A stretch of DNA of 64,000 nucleotides from Nostocoides sp. Soil756 (lineage in GTDB: Bacteria > Actinomycetota > Actinomycetes > Actinomycetales > Dermatophilaceae). The position numbers and the translations under genes were made by a program. Position 1 is the first letter of the stretch. The number at the start of each line of letters is the position of its first letter. Location: positions 588,142 through 652,141 of the forward strand of contig NZ_LMSE01000004.1 in NCBI RefSeq assembly GCF_001428065.1. Direction: 5' to 3'. Below, one piece after another: positions 8,147 to 17,015 of the stretch. Under the pieces are notes generated by a model. That model was given only the letters and a program-made list of their open reading frames with translations, ran no database searches and was not told where the DNA came from.

Positions 8147-10615
8147 ATGAGCACCCGCGCCGCCCTGCCCTCGCGCGCCCGCGTCGTCGTCATCGGCGGC
8201 GGGGTCATCGGCACCTCGATCGCCTACCACCTGGCGCACGCGGGCGAGACCGACGTCGTGCTGCTCGAGCGCGACCGGCTCACGTCGGGGACCACCTGGC
8301 ACGCGGCCGGCCTGATGACCTGCTTCGGCTCGTTCAGCGAGACCAGCACCCGGCTGCGCCTGTACTCGCGCGACCTCTACGGCCGGCTCGAGGGGGAGAC
8401 CGGGCAGGCCACCGGCTTCCGCCCGGTGGGCCTGGTCGAGGCAGCGGCTGACGCGGACCGGCTCGAGGAGTACCGGCGGGTCGCGACGTTCCAGCGGCGT
8501 CTGGGGCTCGAGGTCGACGAGGTGTCGCCGGCCGAGATGGCCGCGCTGTTCCCGCTGGCGCGCACCGACGACCTCGTCGGCGGCTTCCACGTGCCCGGCG
8601 ACGGGCGGGTGAACCCGGTCGACCTCACGATGTCGCTGGCCAAGGGGGCCCGCGCGCTCGGGGTGCGGGTCGTCGAGGGCGTGCGCGTCGAGGGGGTCCG
8701 GACCCGCCCGCGCGGGCTGGTCGAGCAGGTCACCGGCGTCGACACCGACCGCGGCGCCATCGAGTGCGAGGTCGTGGTCAACGCGGCCGGGATGTGGGCC
8801 CGCGAGCTGGCCGGGCGCAACGGCGTCGTCGTGCCGAACCAGGCGGCCGAGCACTACTACCTCGTCACCGAGCCCATCGACGGCATGAGCCCCGACGCCC
8901 CGGTCTTCGAGGACCCGGCCGCCTACGGCTACTACCGCGAGGAGGGCGGCGGGATGATGGTCGGGCTGTTCGAGCCCGAGGCCGCGGCCTGGCAGGTCGA
9001 CGGCATCCCACCGGACTTCAGCTTCGGGACCATCGCGCCCGACACCGACCGCGTCGGCCCGTTCCTCGAGAAGGCCATGGCCCGCATCCCGGCGCTCGAC
9101 GGGGTCGGCATCCGCACCTTCTTCTGCGGCCCCGAGTCCTTCACCCCCGACCTGGCCCCGGCCGTCGGGGAGGCGCCGGGGGTGCACGGGTACTTCGTCT
9201 GCGCCGGGCTGAACTCGGTGGGCATCCTCTCGGCCGGCGGCCTGGGGCGGATCGTGGCGCACTGGGTGGTCTCGGGGCGCCCCGACGTCGACGTGACCGG
9301 CATCGACGTCGCCCGCTTCCGCGACTGGCAGCTGCGCCCCGAGCACCGCCACGACCGCACCGCCGAGGTCCTGGGCACCGTCTACGCGGCGCACACCCCC
9401 GGCGTGCAGCTGACCACCTCCCGCGGGGTGCTGCGCTCGCCGGTGCATGAGGCCACCGTGGCCGCCGGCGGCTACCTGCGCGACGTCTCGGGCTGGGACT
9501 CGCCCGCCTGGTACGCCGGCGCGGGGCAGCGGCCGAGCGCCGAGCCGACGTGGGGCCGGGCGCCCTGGGCGGCGCACTGGGAGGCCGAGCACCGGGCGGT
9601 GCGCGAGGCGGCCGGCCTGTTCGACCTGTCGTTCATGACCAAGCTGGCCGTCCGCGGCCCCGACGCCCTGGCCGTGCTCGACCGGCTCTCGGCCGGCGAC
9701 CTCGGCCGCGACGGGCGGATCACCTACACCCCGTGGCTCGGGCCCGCCGGCGGCGTCGACGCCGACCTCACCGTGACCCGGCTGGCGGCCGACGACCTGC
9801 TGGTCGTCGCGTCCGACACGGCCTACGGCCGGGTCGTCGGGATGCTGCGCCGCGGGGTGGGCGACGCGCGGGCGACCGTCACCGACGTCACCGAGGAGCT
9901 GGCGCTGCTGAGCCTCCAGGGCCCGGCGTCGCGCGCGGTGCTGCGGGCCGTCGCACCGGACACCGACTGGTCGGGGGACGCCTTCGCCTTCCGCGACGCC
10001 CGGCGGGTGCGGCTGGCCGGCGTCGAGGCGCTGGCCGTGCGCATCACCTACGTCGGCGAGCTCGGCTGGGAGCTGTACGTGCCGGCCGGCCACGCGACCG
10101 CCGTCTGGGACGCCCTCCTGGCCGCCGGCGCCGAGCACGGGCTGCGGCCCGCCGGCCTCGCGGCGCTCGGCAGCCTGCGCCTCGAGAAGGGCTACCGCGA
10201 CCACGGTCACGACCTCGACAACACCGACGACGTGCGCTCGGCCGGCCTCGGCTTCGCCGTCGCGCCCGACAAGCCGGGCGGCTTCGTCGGGCGGGAGGCC
10301 ACCCTCGCGGCTCGTGAGCAGGGCGCCCCGGCCCACCGCATCGTCTCGGTCGTGGTCGGCGACCCGGAGCCGCTGCTGTGGCACGGCGAGGTGCTGCTGC
10401 GCGACGGCGTGCCGGTCGGTGACGTGCGCAGCGGCTCCTACGGCTGGACCGTCGGTGCGGCGGTGGGCCTGGCCGGGGTCGAGCACCCCGAGGGGGTCAC
10501 GGCGGCGTGGCTGGCCGAGGGCCGGTGGGAGGTCGACGTCGCGGGGCGTCGGTACCCTGCCGCGGTGTCGCTGCGGCCGCCCTACGACCCCACCTCGGCC
10601 AGGGTCCGCGGCTGA
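8147..10615 (+). CDS. FAD-dependent oxidoreductase with GcvT domain (dimethylglycine/sarcosine dehydrogenase-like)
   Basis: An 822-residue two-part enzyme. The N-terminal half is a DAO-type FAD domain with the dinucleotide motif VVVIGGGVIGTSIAYHLA and the segment SGTTWHAAGLM, whose H52 matches the histidine covalently linked to FAD in dimethylglycine and sarcosine dehydrogenases. The C-terminal half (from about residue 430) is a GcvT-like aminomethyltransferase/folate domain (LFDLSFMTKLAVRGPDAL, ELGWELYVPAGH, LRLEKGYRDHGHDL). Such enzymes demethylate N-methylated glycines and pass the one-carbon unit to tetrahydrofolate. Length matches the family. It stands alone between the DUF559 gene and a small zinc-ribbon gene, so the substrate is not fixed by context. 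Confidence 0.85.
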   Translation: MSTRAALPSRARVVVIGGGVIGTSIAYHLAHAGETDVVLLERDRLTSGTTWHAAGLMTCFGSFSETSTRLRLYSRDLYGRLEGETGQATGFRPVGLVEAAADADRLEEYRRVATFQRRLGLEVDEVSPAEMAALFPLARTDDLVGGFHVPGDGRVNPVDLTMSLAKGARALGVRVVEGVRVEGVRTRPRGLVEQVTGVDTDRGAIECEVVVNAAGMWARELAGRNGVVVPNQAAEHYYLVTEPIDGMSPDAPVFEDPAAYGYYREEGGGMMVGLFEPEAAAWQVDGIPPDFSFGTIAPDTDRVGPFLEKAMARIPALDGVGIRTFFCGPESFTPDLAPAVGEAPGVHGYFVCAGLNSVGILSAGGLGRIVAHWVVSGRPDVDVTGIDVARFRDWQLRPEHRHDRTAEVLGTVYAAHTPGVQLTTSRGVLRSPVHEATVAAGGYLRDVSGWDSPAWYAGAGQRPSAEPTWGRAPWAAHWEAEHRAVREAAGLFDLSFMTKLAVRGPDALAVLDRLSAGDLGRDGRITYTPWLGPAGGVDADLTVTRLAADDLLVVASDTAYGRVVGMLRRGVGDARATVTDVTEELALLSLQGPASRAVLRAVAPDTDWSGDAFAFRDARRVRLAGVEALAVRITYVGELGWELYVPAGHATAVWDALLAAGAEHGLRPAGLAALGSLRLEKGYRDHGHDLDNTDDVRSAGLGFAVAPDKPGGFVGREATLAAREQGAPAHRIVSVVVGDPEPLLWHGEVLLRDGVPVGDVRSGSYGWTVGAAVGLAGVEHPEGVTAAWLAEGRWEVDVAGRRYPAAVSLRPPYDPTSARVRG

Positions 10616-10632
10616 TCGGCGAGACTGGGGGC

Positions 10633-10911
10633 GTGCCCCGCTCGAATCGCCGCCGCCGCGACCTCGAGGTGCGCCCCCTCGGGGCCTCGACCGAGGTCGT
10701 CACCGAGACCTGGCGCGGGCGGCCGTGGAACGTGCGCCGGCTCACCGGGGCCACCTCGGGGCGCGAGTACGTCTGCCCGGGCTGTCACCAGGGCATCTCC
10801 ACCGGGACCCCGCACGTGGTGGCGTGGCCGGCCGAGGGCGTGGGCGGCCTCGAGCAGCGGCGGCACTGGCACACCCGGTGCTGGGGCGCCCGCAACGCCG
10901 CGCGCCCCTGA
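10633..10911 (+). CDS. Small conserved actinobacterial protein with CxxC/HxxxC motif
   Basis: A 92-residue protein, probably starting at GTG 10633, 17 bases after the flavoprotein stop. It has a basic N-terminus (RSNRRRRDLE), a central YVCPGCHQGI and a C-terminal RRHWHTRCW; the two cysteines plus His/Cys residues could hold a zinc ion. Proteins of this shape occur throughout actinobacteria, often labelled ATP/GTP-binding on weak grounds. Function unknown. An upstream start in the same frame would lie inside the flavoprotein gene and has no support. Confidence 0.65.
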   Translation: MPRSNRRRRDLEVRPLGASTEVVTETWRGRPWNVRRLTGATSGREYVCPGCHQGISTGTPHVVAWPAEGVGGLEQRRHWHTRCWGARNAARP

Positions 10912-10928
10912 CTCGGGAGCGGCCGGCC

Positions 10929-12137
10929 TCAGGCCGCGCGCTGGCGCGGCACCAGCACCTCGTCGTAGATCAGCAGCAGCCCGGCCGCCACCGGGATGGC
11001 CAGCAGGGCGCCCAGGATGCCCAGCAGCGCGCCCCCCACCAGGGCCGCGACGACGGTGACGATGCCGGGCACCGAGACGGTGCGCTGCATCACCCGCGGC
11101 GCGATGAGGTAGTTCTCCACCTGCTGGTAGACGACGTAGTAGACGACCACCACGAGGGCCTTGTGCGGCTCGTCGAAGAACGCCACCAGGGTGACCAGAG
11201 CGGCACCCAGCGTGGCGCCCACCATCGGGATGAGCCCCAGCACGCCGACCAGCACCGCCAGGGCCGCCGAGTAGGGCACCCCGACGATGAGCATCATGAT
11301 CCAGGACATGGTGGCGTTGAGGGTCGCGATGGCGACCTGGCCGCCGGCGTAGGAGCCGACCCGGCGCATGATCTCCTCGGACAGCGACTCGACCCGGGTG
11401 CGGCGGGTGGCCGGCACCAGGGCGTAGGTGGCCTGCTTGACCCGGGGGAGCGAGACCAGCAGGTACAGCGTGAGCACCAGCACGGTGAGGATCTGGAAGG
11501 TGCCGGAGAGCACCGCGCGGCCGGCGCCCAGCAGCCCGCCGAGCAGGCCCTCGACGAAGCCCTGGTCGCCCAGCTTCTGGAGCAGCTCGGCCTGCAGCCG
11601 GTCGATGACGTTGTAGCGCGAGTCGAGCTCGCGGACCCAGCGCGCGTCGAGCAGGTCGACCACGTACTGCGGGGTGGCCTGGGTCAGCGAGGAGCCCTGG
11701 GTGATGGCCGTGGGCAGCACCACCCAGCCGATGGCGCCCAGGACGAGGAGCAAGCAGCCGAACACCACCGCGACGGCCCCCGGGCGCGGTACCCGGTGGC
11801 GCGTCAGCCGTTCCACCACCGGGTCCAGCGCGAGGGCCAGGAAGAACGCCACGAGCAGGATGCTGAGCGTGGTCGCGAGCCGCCCGAGGGTGGTCCACAG
11901 CCCGAAGGCGAGCATGGCCCCGGTCGCCCCGAAGAACCCGAGGTAGAAGGGCGAGTGCCGGTTCAGCGGCTGCCCCACCGCCCCGTAGCGCGAGAGCGGG
12001 TCGGGGCCGAGGGCGGCGCCCTCGGCGGGGAGCGCCTCGTGCTCGATGTGGTTGCTGCGCTCGAGCGCCTGGAGCTGGCGTCGGCGGAACTCGCCCCAGC
12101 GGGACGCCGGGCCCCACACCGTGGTCAGTCGCACCAT
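10929..12137 (-). CDS. AI-2E family transporter (UPF0118 membrane permease)
   Basis: A 402-residue integral membrane protein of the AI-2E transporter family, whose members export autoinducer-2 or act as sodium/proton antiporters. Hydrophobic segments include LATTLSILLVAFFLALALDP, AVAVVFGCLLLVLGAIGW, FQILTVLVLTLYLLVSLP and a C-terminal cluster starting IMMLIVGVPYSAALAVLVG, with the family motif GLIPMVGATLGA. The cytoplasmic N-terminus (about 70 residues) is longer than usual. The ATG at 12137 follows GGAGG closely, and a TAGGGT hexamer lies at 12153-12158 on the same strand. Its 3' end converges on the small zinc-ribbon gene. The substrate cannot be read from sequence. Confidence 0.85.
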   Translation of the reverse strand: MVRLTTVWGPASRWGEFRRRQLQALERSNHIEHEALPAEGAALGPDPLSRYGAVGQPLNRHSPFYLGFFGATGAMLAFGLWTTLGRLATTLSILLVAFFLALALDPVVERLTRHRVPRPGAVAVVFGCLLLVLGAIGWVVLPTAITQGSSLTQATPQYVVDLLDARWVRELDSRYNVIDRLQAELLQKLGDQGFVEGLLGGLLGAGRAVLSGTFQILTVLVLTLYLLVSLPRVKQATYALVPATRRTRVESLSEEIMRRVGSYAGGQVAIATLNATMSWIMMLIVGVPYSAALAVLVGVLGLIPMVGATLGAALVTLVAFFDEPHKALVVVVYYVVYQQVENYLIAPRVMQRTVSVPGIVTVVAALVGGALLGILGALLAIPVAAGLLLIYDEVLVPRQRAA

Positions 12138-12221
12138 CCACCTCCGCGCCTCACCCTAGCCGGGGCGGGCCCCGCGTGAGCGCAGGTCAGGGACCCGGGC
12201 ACCGCGTCGCGGACGCGCGCC

Positions 12222-13562
12222 TCAGGCGCCGCGGAAGCGGTGGATCGCGGGCTCGAAGCCGGCCCGCTTCTCGGGGTCGCTGACGCCGAGGCCGGCCTCC
12301 GGGGCCAGAGTCAGGACCCCGACCTTGCCCTGGTGGGCGTTGCGGTGCACGTCGAGCGCGGCCTGCCCGACGTCCTCGAGCCGGTAGGTCCTGCTCAGGG
12401 TGGGGTGGACGATGCCGCGGTTCACGAGGTCGTTGGCCTCCCACGCCTCGCGGTAGTTCGCGAAGTGCGAGCTGAGGATCTTCTTGAGGTTCATCCAGAG
12501 GTAGCGGTTGTCGTACTCGTGCAGGTACCCCGAGGTGGAGGCGCAGGTGATGATGGTGCCGCCCTTGCGGGCCACGTAGACGCTGGCGCCGAAGGTCTCG
12601 CGGCCCGGATGCTCGAAGACGATGTCGACGTCGTGGCCGCCGGTCAGCTCACGGATGCGCCGGCCCAGGCGCTGCCACTCCTTGGGGTCCTGCGCGGTGC
12701 CCTCGGCGTTCCAGAACCGGTAGTCCTCGGCGGAGCGGTCGATGATCAGCTCCGCGCCCATGGCCCGGCAGATCGCGGCCTTCTCGGGCGAGGACACCAC
12801 GCAGATCGGGGTGGCCCCGCCGGCCAGCGCCATCTGGGTGGCGTACGAGCCGAGGCCGCCGGACGCGCCCCAGATCAGGACGCGGTCGCCGAGCTTCATG
12901 TGGGCGCCGTTCTTGCTGATGAGCTGGCGGTAGGCGGTGGAGTTGACCAGCCCGGGGGAGGCGGCCTCCTCCCAGGTGAGGTGGGCCGGCTTGGGCATCA
13001 GCTGGTTGGCCTTGACGATCGCCAGCTCGGCCAGGCCGCCGAAGTTGGTCTCGAAGCCCCAGATGCGCTGCTGCGGGTCCATCATCGTGTCGTCGTGGCC
13101 CTCGGCATCCTCGAGCTCGACCGAGAGGCAGTGGGCGACGACCTCGGTGCCGGCCTTCCACTTGGTCACGCCGGGGCCGGTGCGCAGCACGACGCCGGCC
13201 AGGTCGGAGCCCACCACGTGGTAGTCCCGGTCGTGCCGCTTCGCGAACTCCGAGGTGCGCCCGTAGCGCTCGAGGAACCCGAAGGTCGAGACCGGCTCGA
13301 AGATCGAGGTCCACACCGTGTTGTAGTTGATGGCGCTGGCCATCACGGCCACGAGCGCCTCGCCGGGGGCGAGCTCCGGGGTGGGCACCTGCTCGACGTG
13401 CAGCGAGCGCCGTGGGTCCTTCTCCTTGGTGGGCAGGCCCTCGAACATCCCGACCTCGTCGCGGTGCACGGTGGCCGCCCGGTAGGAGTCGGGGACGGCG
13501 AGCCCGGCGTAGGTCTGCTCGCTGCGGTCTCCGGAGAGGATGGCCTCGCGGATCTGGTCCAT
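12222..13562 (-). CDS. ccr: Crotonyl-CoA carboxylase/reductase
   Basis: Ccr reductively carboxylates crotonyl-CoA with NADPH and CO2 to (2S)-ethylmalonyl-CoA, the defining step of the ethylmalonyl-CoA pathway and a source of extender units for polyketides. The 446 residues are of the medium-chain reductase superfamily. The catalytic domain shows SAINYNTVWTSIFEP, HDRDYHVVGSDLAG and QRIWGFETNFGGLAE; the nucleotide domain shows LIWGASGGLGSYATQMA; near the C-terminus are FEHPGRETFG and YLWMNLKKILSSHFANY. Length and motifs match Ccr rather than ordinary enoyl reductases. The ATG at 13562 follows AAGGAG; a longer open frame upstream is non-coding in character. Confidence 0.93.
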   Translation of the reverse strand: MDQIREAILSGDRSEQTYAGLAVPDSYRAATVHRDEVGMFEGLPTKEKDPRRSLHVEQVPTPELAPGEALVAVMASAINYNTVWTSIFEPVSTFGFLERYGRTSEFAKRHDRDYHVVGSDLAGVVLRTGPGVTKWKAGTEVVAHCLSVELEDAEGHDDTMMDPQQRIWGFETNFGGLAELAIVKANQLMPKPAHLTWEEAASPGLVNSTAYRQLISKNGAHMKLGDRVLIWGASGGLGSYATQMALAGGATPICVVSSPEKAAICRAMGAELIIDRSAEDYRFWNAEGTAQDPKEWQRLGRRIRELTGGHDVDIVFEHPGRETFGASVYVARKGGTIITCASTSGYLHEYDNRYLWMNLKKILSSHFANYREAWEANDLVNRGIVHPTLSRTYRLEDVGQAALDVHRNAHQGKVGVLTLAPEAGLGVSDPEKRAGFEPAIHRFRGA

Positions 13563-13701
13563 GGGGTCGTGCTCCTTCGGCGGGCGGGGATGCGTCGCGG
13601 CGAACCTACTGGCGGGTTCGGCTCCGGAGCCGCCGCCTGAGACGGCGGTCACCGCGTGATCCCCCTCACGAGGGGTGCCGACGTCCCACACCCGGGCGGG
13701 A

Positions 13702-13707
13702 TACGGT
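13702..13707 (+). promoter_or_regulatory. Probable -10 hexamer of leaderless GH15-like locus transcript
   Basis: TACGGT ends 6 bases before the GTG at 13714. The upstream 140 bases, shared with the divergent ccr promoter region, also contain a short hairpin around 13661-13676. Confidence 0.45.
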
Positions 13708-13713
13708 GCGCGG

Positions 13714-15018
13714 GTGAGTCGTGTCCGGGTGAGCCGCCGCGGACTCGTCCTCGGTGGCGGCGCGGCCGCCCTCGCCGGGGGGACGGGCGGTCTGCTGCTC
13801 GAGCGCGCACGCCACGCGCAGATCCCGCTCTACAGCGAGACCGTGGCGTTCTCGGCCCCCGCGCAGCGCCGGCTGGTGCCCGCCGGGCGTCCCGACGAGG
13901 TGGTGGCCCGCACCCGGGTCCTGGAGGCCGGGCCCTGGCGTTCGCGGCTGGTCGAGGACGAGCAGGAGTGGCTGGCCGCGTGCGCCCCCTGGGTGCGCGG
14001 GGCGGCCGACCGCGACGGCCTGCTGCACTCGGCGCTGCTCGACCTGCGTGCGCTCACCGCCGGGCTGCCGGTGGCGGTGGCCGGCTGGTCGCCCCGCTGG
14101 CGCTATGCCTGGCCGCGCGACGTCGCCTTCGTGGCCAGTGCGCTGGCCCGGGTGGGGCGCCCCGACGAGGCCGCCGCCCAGCTGGCCTTCCTCCAGGCGG
14201 TGCAGCGGCCCGACGGCTGGTTCGAGGCGCGCTACGACGTCACCTCCGGTGCCGCGCCGGACACGCGCCAGCCGCAGCTCGACGGCTCGGCGTGGGTGCT
14301 CTGGGCGGCCGACCAGATCGGCCGGTACTCCCCGGGGCGCGCGCACGAGCTGGTGGCTCCGCTGCGCCCCATGCTGGTGCGCGCCGCGCGCCTGCTGCTG
14401 CGCTCGCGCGACGCGACGACGGGCCTGCCGCCCCCGTCGAGCGACTACTGGGAGCTGGTCGAGGACACGCTCACCCTGGGTACGGCAGCGGCAGTGCTGG
14501 CCGGCCTGCGCAGCGGGACCGGGGCGCTGCGCCTGGCCGGCGAGATGGCGCTGGCCGACCGCACCGAGGCGGCGGCGGTGGTGTTGGGGCGCCACGTGCG
14601 CGACGTCTTCGCGCCCCGCGGGTACCCGCGCCTGCTGGGCGGCGACGCCCCCGACGCGGCCGTGACCTTCCTCGTCGCGCCCATCGGGGACCCCGAGCCC
14701 GACGTCTCGCTGCTGGTCGCGCTCGACCGCGCGCAGACCGCCCTGTCGCGCCCGGCCGGCGGCCTGGCGCCGGGTGCCTCCTGGAAGAGGGACGGCATCA
14801 GCTGGACCCCGGAGACGGCCCTGTTCGCCGCCGCGTGGGCGGCCAACGGCTATCCCGCCAGGGCCGAGGCGCTCCTGACCTGGCTCGGGCAGCATCGCAC
14901 CGCCGCGGGCTCCTTCCCCGAGAAGGTGCTGCACGACGGCAGCCCGGCCGCGGTCGCCCCTCTCGCGTGGACGGCGGCATCCGTCGTCATCGCCCGTCAC
15001 GAGCTGGCGCTGCGATGA
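13714..15018 (+). CDS. Secreted GH15 glucoamylase-like protein (possible twin-arginine signal)
   Basis: A 434-residue protein starting at GTG 13714. The N-terminus VSRRGLVLGGGAAALAGG looks like a twin-arginine or anchored signal, so it probably acts outside the membrane. The body is a GH15-like alpha/alpha barrel: SPRWRYAWPRDVAFVASALA matches the substrate-binding motif of bacterial glucoamylases, and SDYWE contains the glutamate in the general-acid position. In the last helices I read PLAWTAASVV where family members usually have W-S-x-A-E, so the usual catalytic base appears replaced by Ser. It may be inactive or act differently. Its stop overlaps the next start (ATGA), as part of a three-gene operon. 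Confidence 0.7.
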   Translation: MSRVRVSRRGLVLGGGAAALAGGTGGLLLERARHAQIPLYSETVAFSAPAQRRLVPAGRPDEVVARTRVLEAGPWRSRLVEDEQEWLAACAPWVRGAADRDGLLHSALLDLRALTAGLPVAVAGWSPRWRYAWPRDVAFVASALARVGRPDEAAAQLAFLQAVQRPDGWFEARYDVTSGAAPDTRQPQLDGSAWVLWAADQIGRYSPGRAHELVAPLRPMLVRAARLLLRSRDATTGLPPPSSDYWELVEDTLTLGTAAAVLAGLRSGTGALRLAGEMALADRTEAAAVVLGRHVRDVFAPRGYPRLLGGDAPDAAVTFLVAPIGDPEPDVSLLVALDRAQTALSRPAGGLAPGASWKRDGISWTPETALFAAAWAANGYPARAEALLTWLGQHRTAAGSFPEKVLHDGSPAAVAPLAWTAASVVIARHELALR

Positions 15019-17015
15019 CCCGGGTCCGCGGCCTCGCCCTCGCCCTGTTCGCCGCGCTGTCGGTGGTCCTGGCCCTCACGGCCGCCGGCGCCTCGACGCC
15101 CGCCCTGGCCGGGCCCGCGCCCGCGGCCTCGCCCGCCGGGGCGCCGGTGGTGCTGGTCGGGGCGGCCGGTCTGGCGTGGACCGACATCGACGAGGTGAAC
15201 ACCCCGGCCCTGCACCGGCTGGCCGCCGAGGGGGCCGTCGCCTCGATGACGGTGCGCGGGGTCCGGTCACGCTCCTGCGCGGTCGACGGGTGGCTCACCC
15301 TGTCCGCCGGGCGCCGGGCGGCTGACGTCCCCGGCCCGTGCCGCCTCCCGGGAGCCGTCACCGACGGCGTGGTCCCGCACTGGGCCGACTACCTCGCCCG
15401 GGCGCGCGCCGACGGCTACGGCGCCCAGCCGGGGACCCTGGCGCAGCGGCTGGGGCAGGCGGGGACCTGCGTGGCGGCGGTCGGCGCGGGGGCGGCGGTC
15501 GCGGCTGCGGACCCCTCCGGCCGGGTGCGGACGACCGAGGGCGACCCGACGCCGACGTGCTCGGTCCTCCTCGTCGACGCCGGCCCCCTCCCGACCGAGC
15601 CCGCCGCACGGACCGAGGCCTTGCGTGCTCTCGACACGCTCGTGGCGGGCTACGCCGGCCGTCCCGACACCCGGCTGGTCGTGGCCGGCGTCGGTGACGG
15701 CGCCTCGCCGATCGTCCCGCGCGCCGTCGTGGTGCGCGGGCTCGGCCCCGGGGTGCTCACCTCGGCCTCCACCCGCCAGCCCGGGCTCGTGCAGCTCCAG
15801 GACCTCACCGCCACCCTGCTGGACTGGGCGGGCGCCGACCTCGAGGGCCTGACCGGACGCCCGGTCACGGTGGTGCCCGGTTCGGCCGACATCCCGGTCG
15901 CCGAGCGCATCGCCGCCCGCACCGGTTTCGAGATCCGGGCCGCCACCCTGCGCGCGCTCAGCCCCCAGGTCACCGCGTGGCTGGCCGCGGCCTACGCCCT
16001 GTGGTGCGCCCTGGTGGCGCTGGTGGTCGCCCGGGGACGACCCGCCGACCGCCTGCCCCGGCCGTTGCGGGTGCTCGGCGTGGCGGTGGCCGTCGTCCCC
16101 GTCGCCACCTTCGTCGCCAACCTCGTGCCCTGGTGGCACGCGGGGCATCCGGCCGTGGCCTTCACCGCGGTCCTCGCCGTCGTGACGGCACTGGTCACCG
16201 CCCTGGCCCTGGCGGTGGGTCGCCGCCACCGGCTCGGGGCACTGCTGGTGGTGGCGACCCTGACCGTGCTGGTCCTTGTCGGCGACGTGCTCACCGGCTC
16301 GGGCCTGCAGCTGGCCTCGGTCTTCGGGCAGAACCCGGTGGTGGGGGGCCGCTTCTACGGCATCGGCAACACCAGCTACGCCCTCTACGGCATGGCCACC
16401 GTCGCCGTCGTGGGCCTGGTGGCGACGAGCCGGCGGCTGCCCCGCGGGCGTGCCCTGGCGGCGGCGGCCGCCCTGGGCCTGGTGCTGGCCGCCGTCGAAG
16501 GCCACCCCTCCTACGGTGCGGACTTCGGGGGGCCTCCGGGGCTCGTGCTGGGAGCCCTGGTCGTCCTGGCCCTGACGTGGGGCCTGCGGCTCACCCCGGT
16601 GCGGGTCGGCGCCGCGGTGGGCGCGGTGGGGCTGGTGACAGCGGGGGTGGCAGTGCTCGACTGGCTGCGTCCGCCGGGGTCGCGCACCCACCTCGGGGAG
16701 TTCGTCCAGACCGTGCTCGACGGTGGCCTCGACAACGTGCTGGGGCGCAAGCTCGCCCAGAACCTCGACAACCTCGACTCGCCACCGCTGCTGACCATCA
16801 CGGTGGCCACCGTGGTCGTGGGCGTGGTCCTGTGGCGGGTCCGCCACCGGCCGGCACGGCCCGCCTCGCTGGTCCTGCGGGGGTGCGCCGTCATGGGCCT
16901 GGTGGGCTTCGCCATCAACGACTCGGGCCTGGTCATCCCGGCCTTCATCGCGCTGTCGCTGCTGCCCCTGGTCCTGGCGGACCGCTCCCGCGACCCCGCC
17001 CCGCCCCCCGGATGA
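15015..17015 (+). CDS. Multi-pass membrane protein with extracytoplasmic phosphatase-like domain
   Basis: A 666-residue protein. A signal segment (LALALFAALSVVLALTAA) is followed by an extracytoplasmic region of about 270 residues resembling the alkaline phosphatase superfamily: VVLVGAAGLAWTDIDEVNTP, PALHRLAAEGAVASMTVRG and DGWLTLSAGRRA are typical of a group of uncharacterised actinobacterial envelope proteins. The C-terminal half (about residues 320-660) contains eight or more membrane segments, with conserved-looking loops GRFYGIGNTSYALYGM and FAINDSGLVIPAF. I cannot confirm a metal site. The ATG overlaps the GH15-like stop and its own stop overlaps the glycosyltransferase start, so all three products are probably made together. 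Role in cell-surface glycan assembly is inference. Confidence 0.65.
   Translation: MTRVRGLALALFAALSVVLALTAAGASTPALAGPAPAASPAGAPVVLVGAAGLAWTDIDEVNTPALHRLAAEGAVASMTVRGVRSRSCAVDGWLTLSAGRRAADVPGPCRLPGAVTDGVVPHWADYLARARADGYGAQPGTLAQRLGQAGTCVAAVGAGAAVAAADPSGRVRTTEGDPTPTCSVLLVDAGPLPTEPAARTEALRALDTLVAGYAGRPDTRLVVAGVGDGASPIVPRAVVVRGLGPGVLTSASTRQPGLVQLQDLTATLLDWAGADLEGLTGRPVTVVPGSADIPVAERIAARTGFEIRAATLRALSPQVTAWLAAAYALWCALVALVVARGRPADRLPRPLRVLGVAVAVVPVATFVANLVPWWHAGHPAVAFTAVLAVVTALVTALALAVGRRHRLGALLVVATLTVLVLVGDVLTGSGLQLASVFGQNPVVGGRFYGIGNTSYALYGMATVAVVGLVATSRRLPRGRALAAAAALGLVLAAVEGHPSYGADFGGPPGLVLGALVVLALTWGLRLTPVRVGAAVGAVGLVTAGVAVLDWLRPPGSRTHLGEFVQTVLDGGLDNVLGRKLAQNLDNLDSPPLLTITVATVVVGVVLWRVRHRPARPASLVLRGCAVMGLVGFAINDSGLVIPAFIALSLLPLVLADRSRDPAPPPG

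Noticed and set aside
7954..8214. N-terminal extension of the DUF559-like protein
   Set aside because: It would translate palindrome A and the promoter of the next gene; residues are low complexity and the ATG at 7953 fits the family length.
7895..10486. 863-codon minus-strand frame opposite the flavoprotein gene
   Set aside because: No domain motif and composition typical of antisense frames in GC-rich DNA; the plus strand carries clear FAD and GcvT motifs.
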